A DNA stretch of 64,000 nt from Geothrix rubra (GTDB taxonomy: Bacteria > Acidobacteriota > Holophagae > Holophagales > Holophagaceae), in NCBI RefSeq assembly GCF_030268065.1, contig NZ_BSDD01000002.1:620001-684000 (forward strand), read 5' to 3'. This document shows, one piece after another, positions 63,747-64,000 of the stretch. The notes under the pieces were generated by a model. That model was not told the DNA's origin, searched no databases, and was given only the letters and a program-made list of their open reading frames with translations. Position numbers and translations under genes: made by a program. How positions within the stretch are numbered: the first letter of the stretch is position 1; every line of letters begins with the position of its first letter.

Positions 63747-64000
63747 TCATTTCAGATCCTCCAGGGCCTGCCTGGCCAGGGGCGCCACCAGGGGGCCGTC
63801 GGGACCGAACAGGGTGGCCTGAGGATACTTCAAGGCCTGCCGGAATGCCTGGGCCGCTTCGGAATGGTAGGCGCTCCCCAGGCGCAGGAAGCAGAGGCCC
63901 GTCTCGTAGTCGAGGGTGCCCTGGCTCACGCCCAGGGTTGCGCCCACGTGCGCGTCCCGGAGGACCTCGATGGCCTTGTCGTACCGATGGAAGTGCATGA
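63747..64000 (-). CDS. TPR-like protein (N-terminus beyond window)
   Basis: The reading frame is open to the right edge, so only the last 84 or so codons are seen. They form TPR-like helices (YDKAIEVLRDAHVGATLG, LRLGSAYHSEAAQAFRQALKYP) and end APLARQALEDLK. The ATG at 63998 is probably internal. It is followed by the small membrane protein 14 bases later. Confidence 0.6.
   Translation of the reverse strand, partial: MHFHRYDKAIEVLRDAHVGATLGVSQGTLDYETGLCFLRLGSAYHSEAAQAFRQALKYPQATLFGPDGPLVAPLARQALEDLK

Overview
The window is very GC-rich DNA (roughly 70% by eye) packed with short intergenic gaps, many 4-bp ATGA gene overlaps, outer-membrane beta-barrels, lipoproteins, sigma-54 activators, a csrA-fliW pair and a FrzS-like pseudo-receiver coiled-coil protein. 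This points to a diderm, probably motile bacterium. The best guess is Acidobacteriota, class Holophagae (Geothrix/Holophaga-like), inferred from gene content and codon use rather than from a marker gene. There is no prophage, insertion sequence with a transposase, or CRISPR array.

Layout. 1-2350: sensor kinase running off the left edge. 2415-7067: MocR-type regulator lacking its PLP lysine, a TIGR03118 lipoprotein, a beta-barrel and a cupredoxin. 7123-10796: a Ser/Thr kinase with a histidine-kinase-like sensor front end, then a Rieske lipoprotein and a DUF5777-like barrel. 10797-11378: a 170-bp tandem repeat array carrying copies of a tRNA 3' end, a terminator and tRNA-His. 11487-17909: HtrA protease, FrzS-like protein, CNNM/CorC protein, and a MurU/AmgK-like pair for cell-wall sugar recycling. 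18015-31356: mixed housekeeping and accessory genes (duplicated-domain protein, MBL hydrolase with TetR, beta-propeller, amino-ester hydrolase, odd low-GC zincin, sirtuin, alkaline-phosphatase-like enzyme, ThpR, thioredoxin, sigma-54 activator). 31620-34886: large secreted PKD/jelly-roll protein and two small exported proteins. 35040-39245: prmA-murI facing a histidine kinase-CHAD pair. 39295-42297: uvrA. 42301-44162: yjfB-like, csrA, fliW, RNase D. 44223-48670: membrane and exported proteins. 48767-51933: ApbE, porin, FMN-binding protein and a haem-type membrane protein, a likely extracytoplasmic flavin electron-transfer operon. 51956-53892: mutL. 53922-63293: a 1631-residue multi-domain glycosyl/methyltransferase, a 1012-residue sigma-54 activator and aroA. 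The right edge holds a small membrane protein and a truncated TPR protein.

The most unusual feature is shared by the two DNA-repair genes, uvrA and mutL. In each, the first 40 or 54 bases of the coding sequence, starting exactly at the ATG, occur twice. The two copies are separated by an insert of exactly 86 bases that folds into hairpins. The first copy lies directly behind a -10 element, so its mRNA would be leaderless or nearly so, and it runs into a short Ser/Arg-rich ORF that stops on or just before an in-frame start for the full protein. This could be a family of tiny inserted elements, a translational control device, or a recombinational switch. The sequence alone does not decide between these. 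Several other genes (prmA, amgK, apbE) also show a -10-like hexamer placed so that transcription would begin at the ATG.
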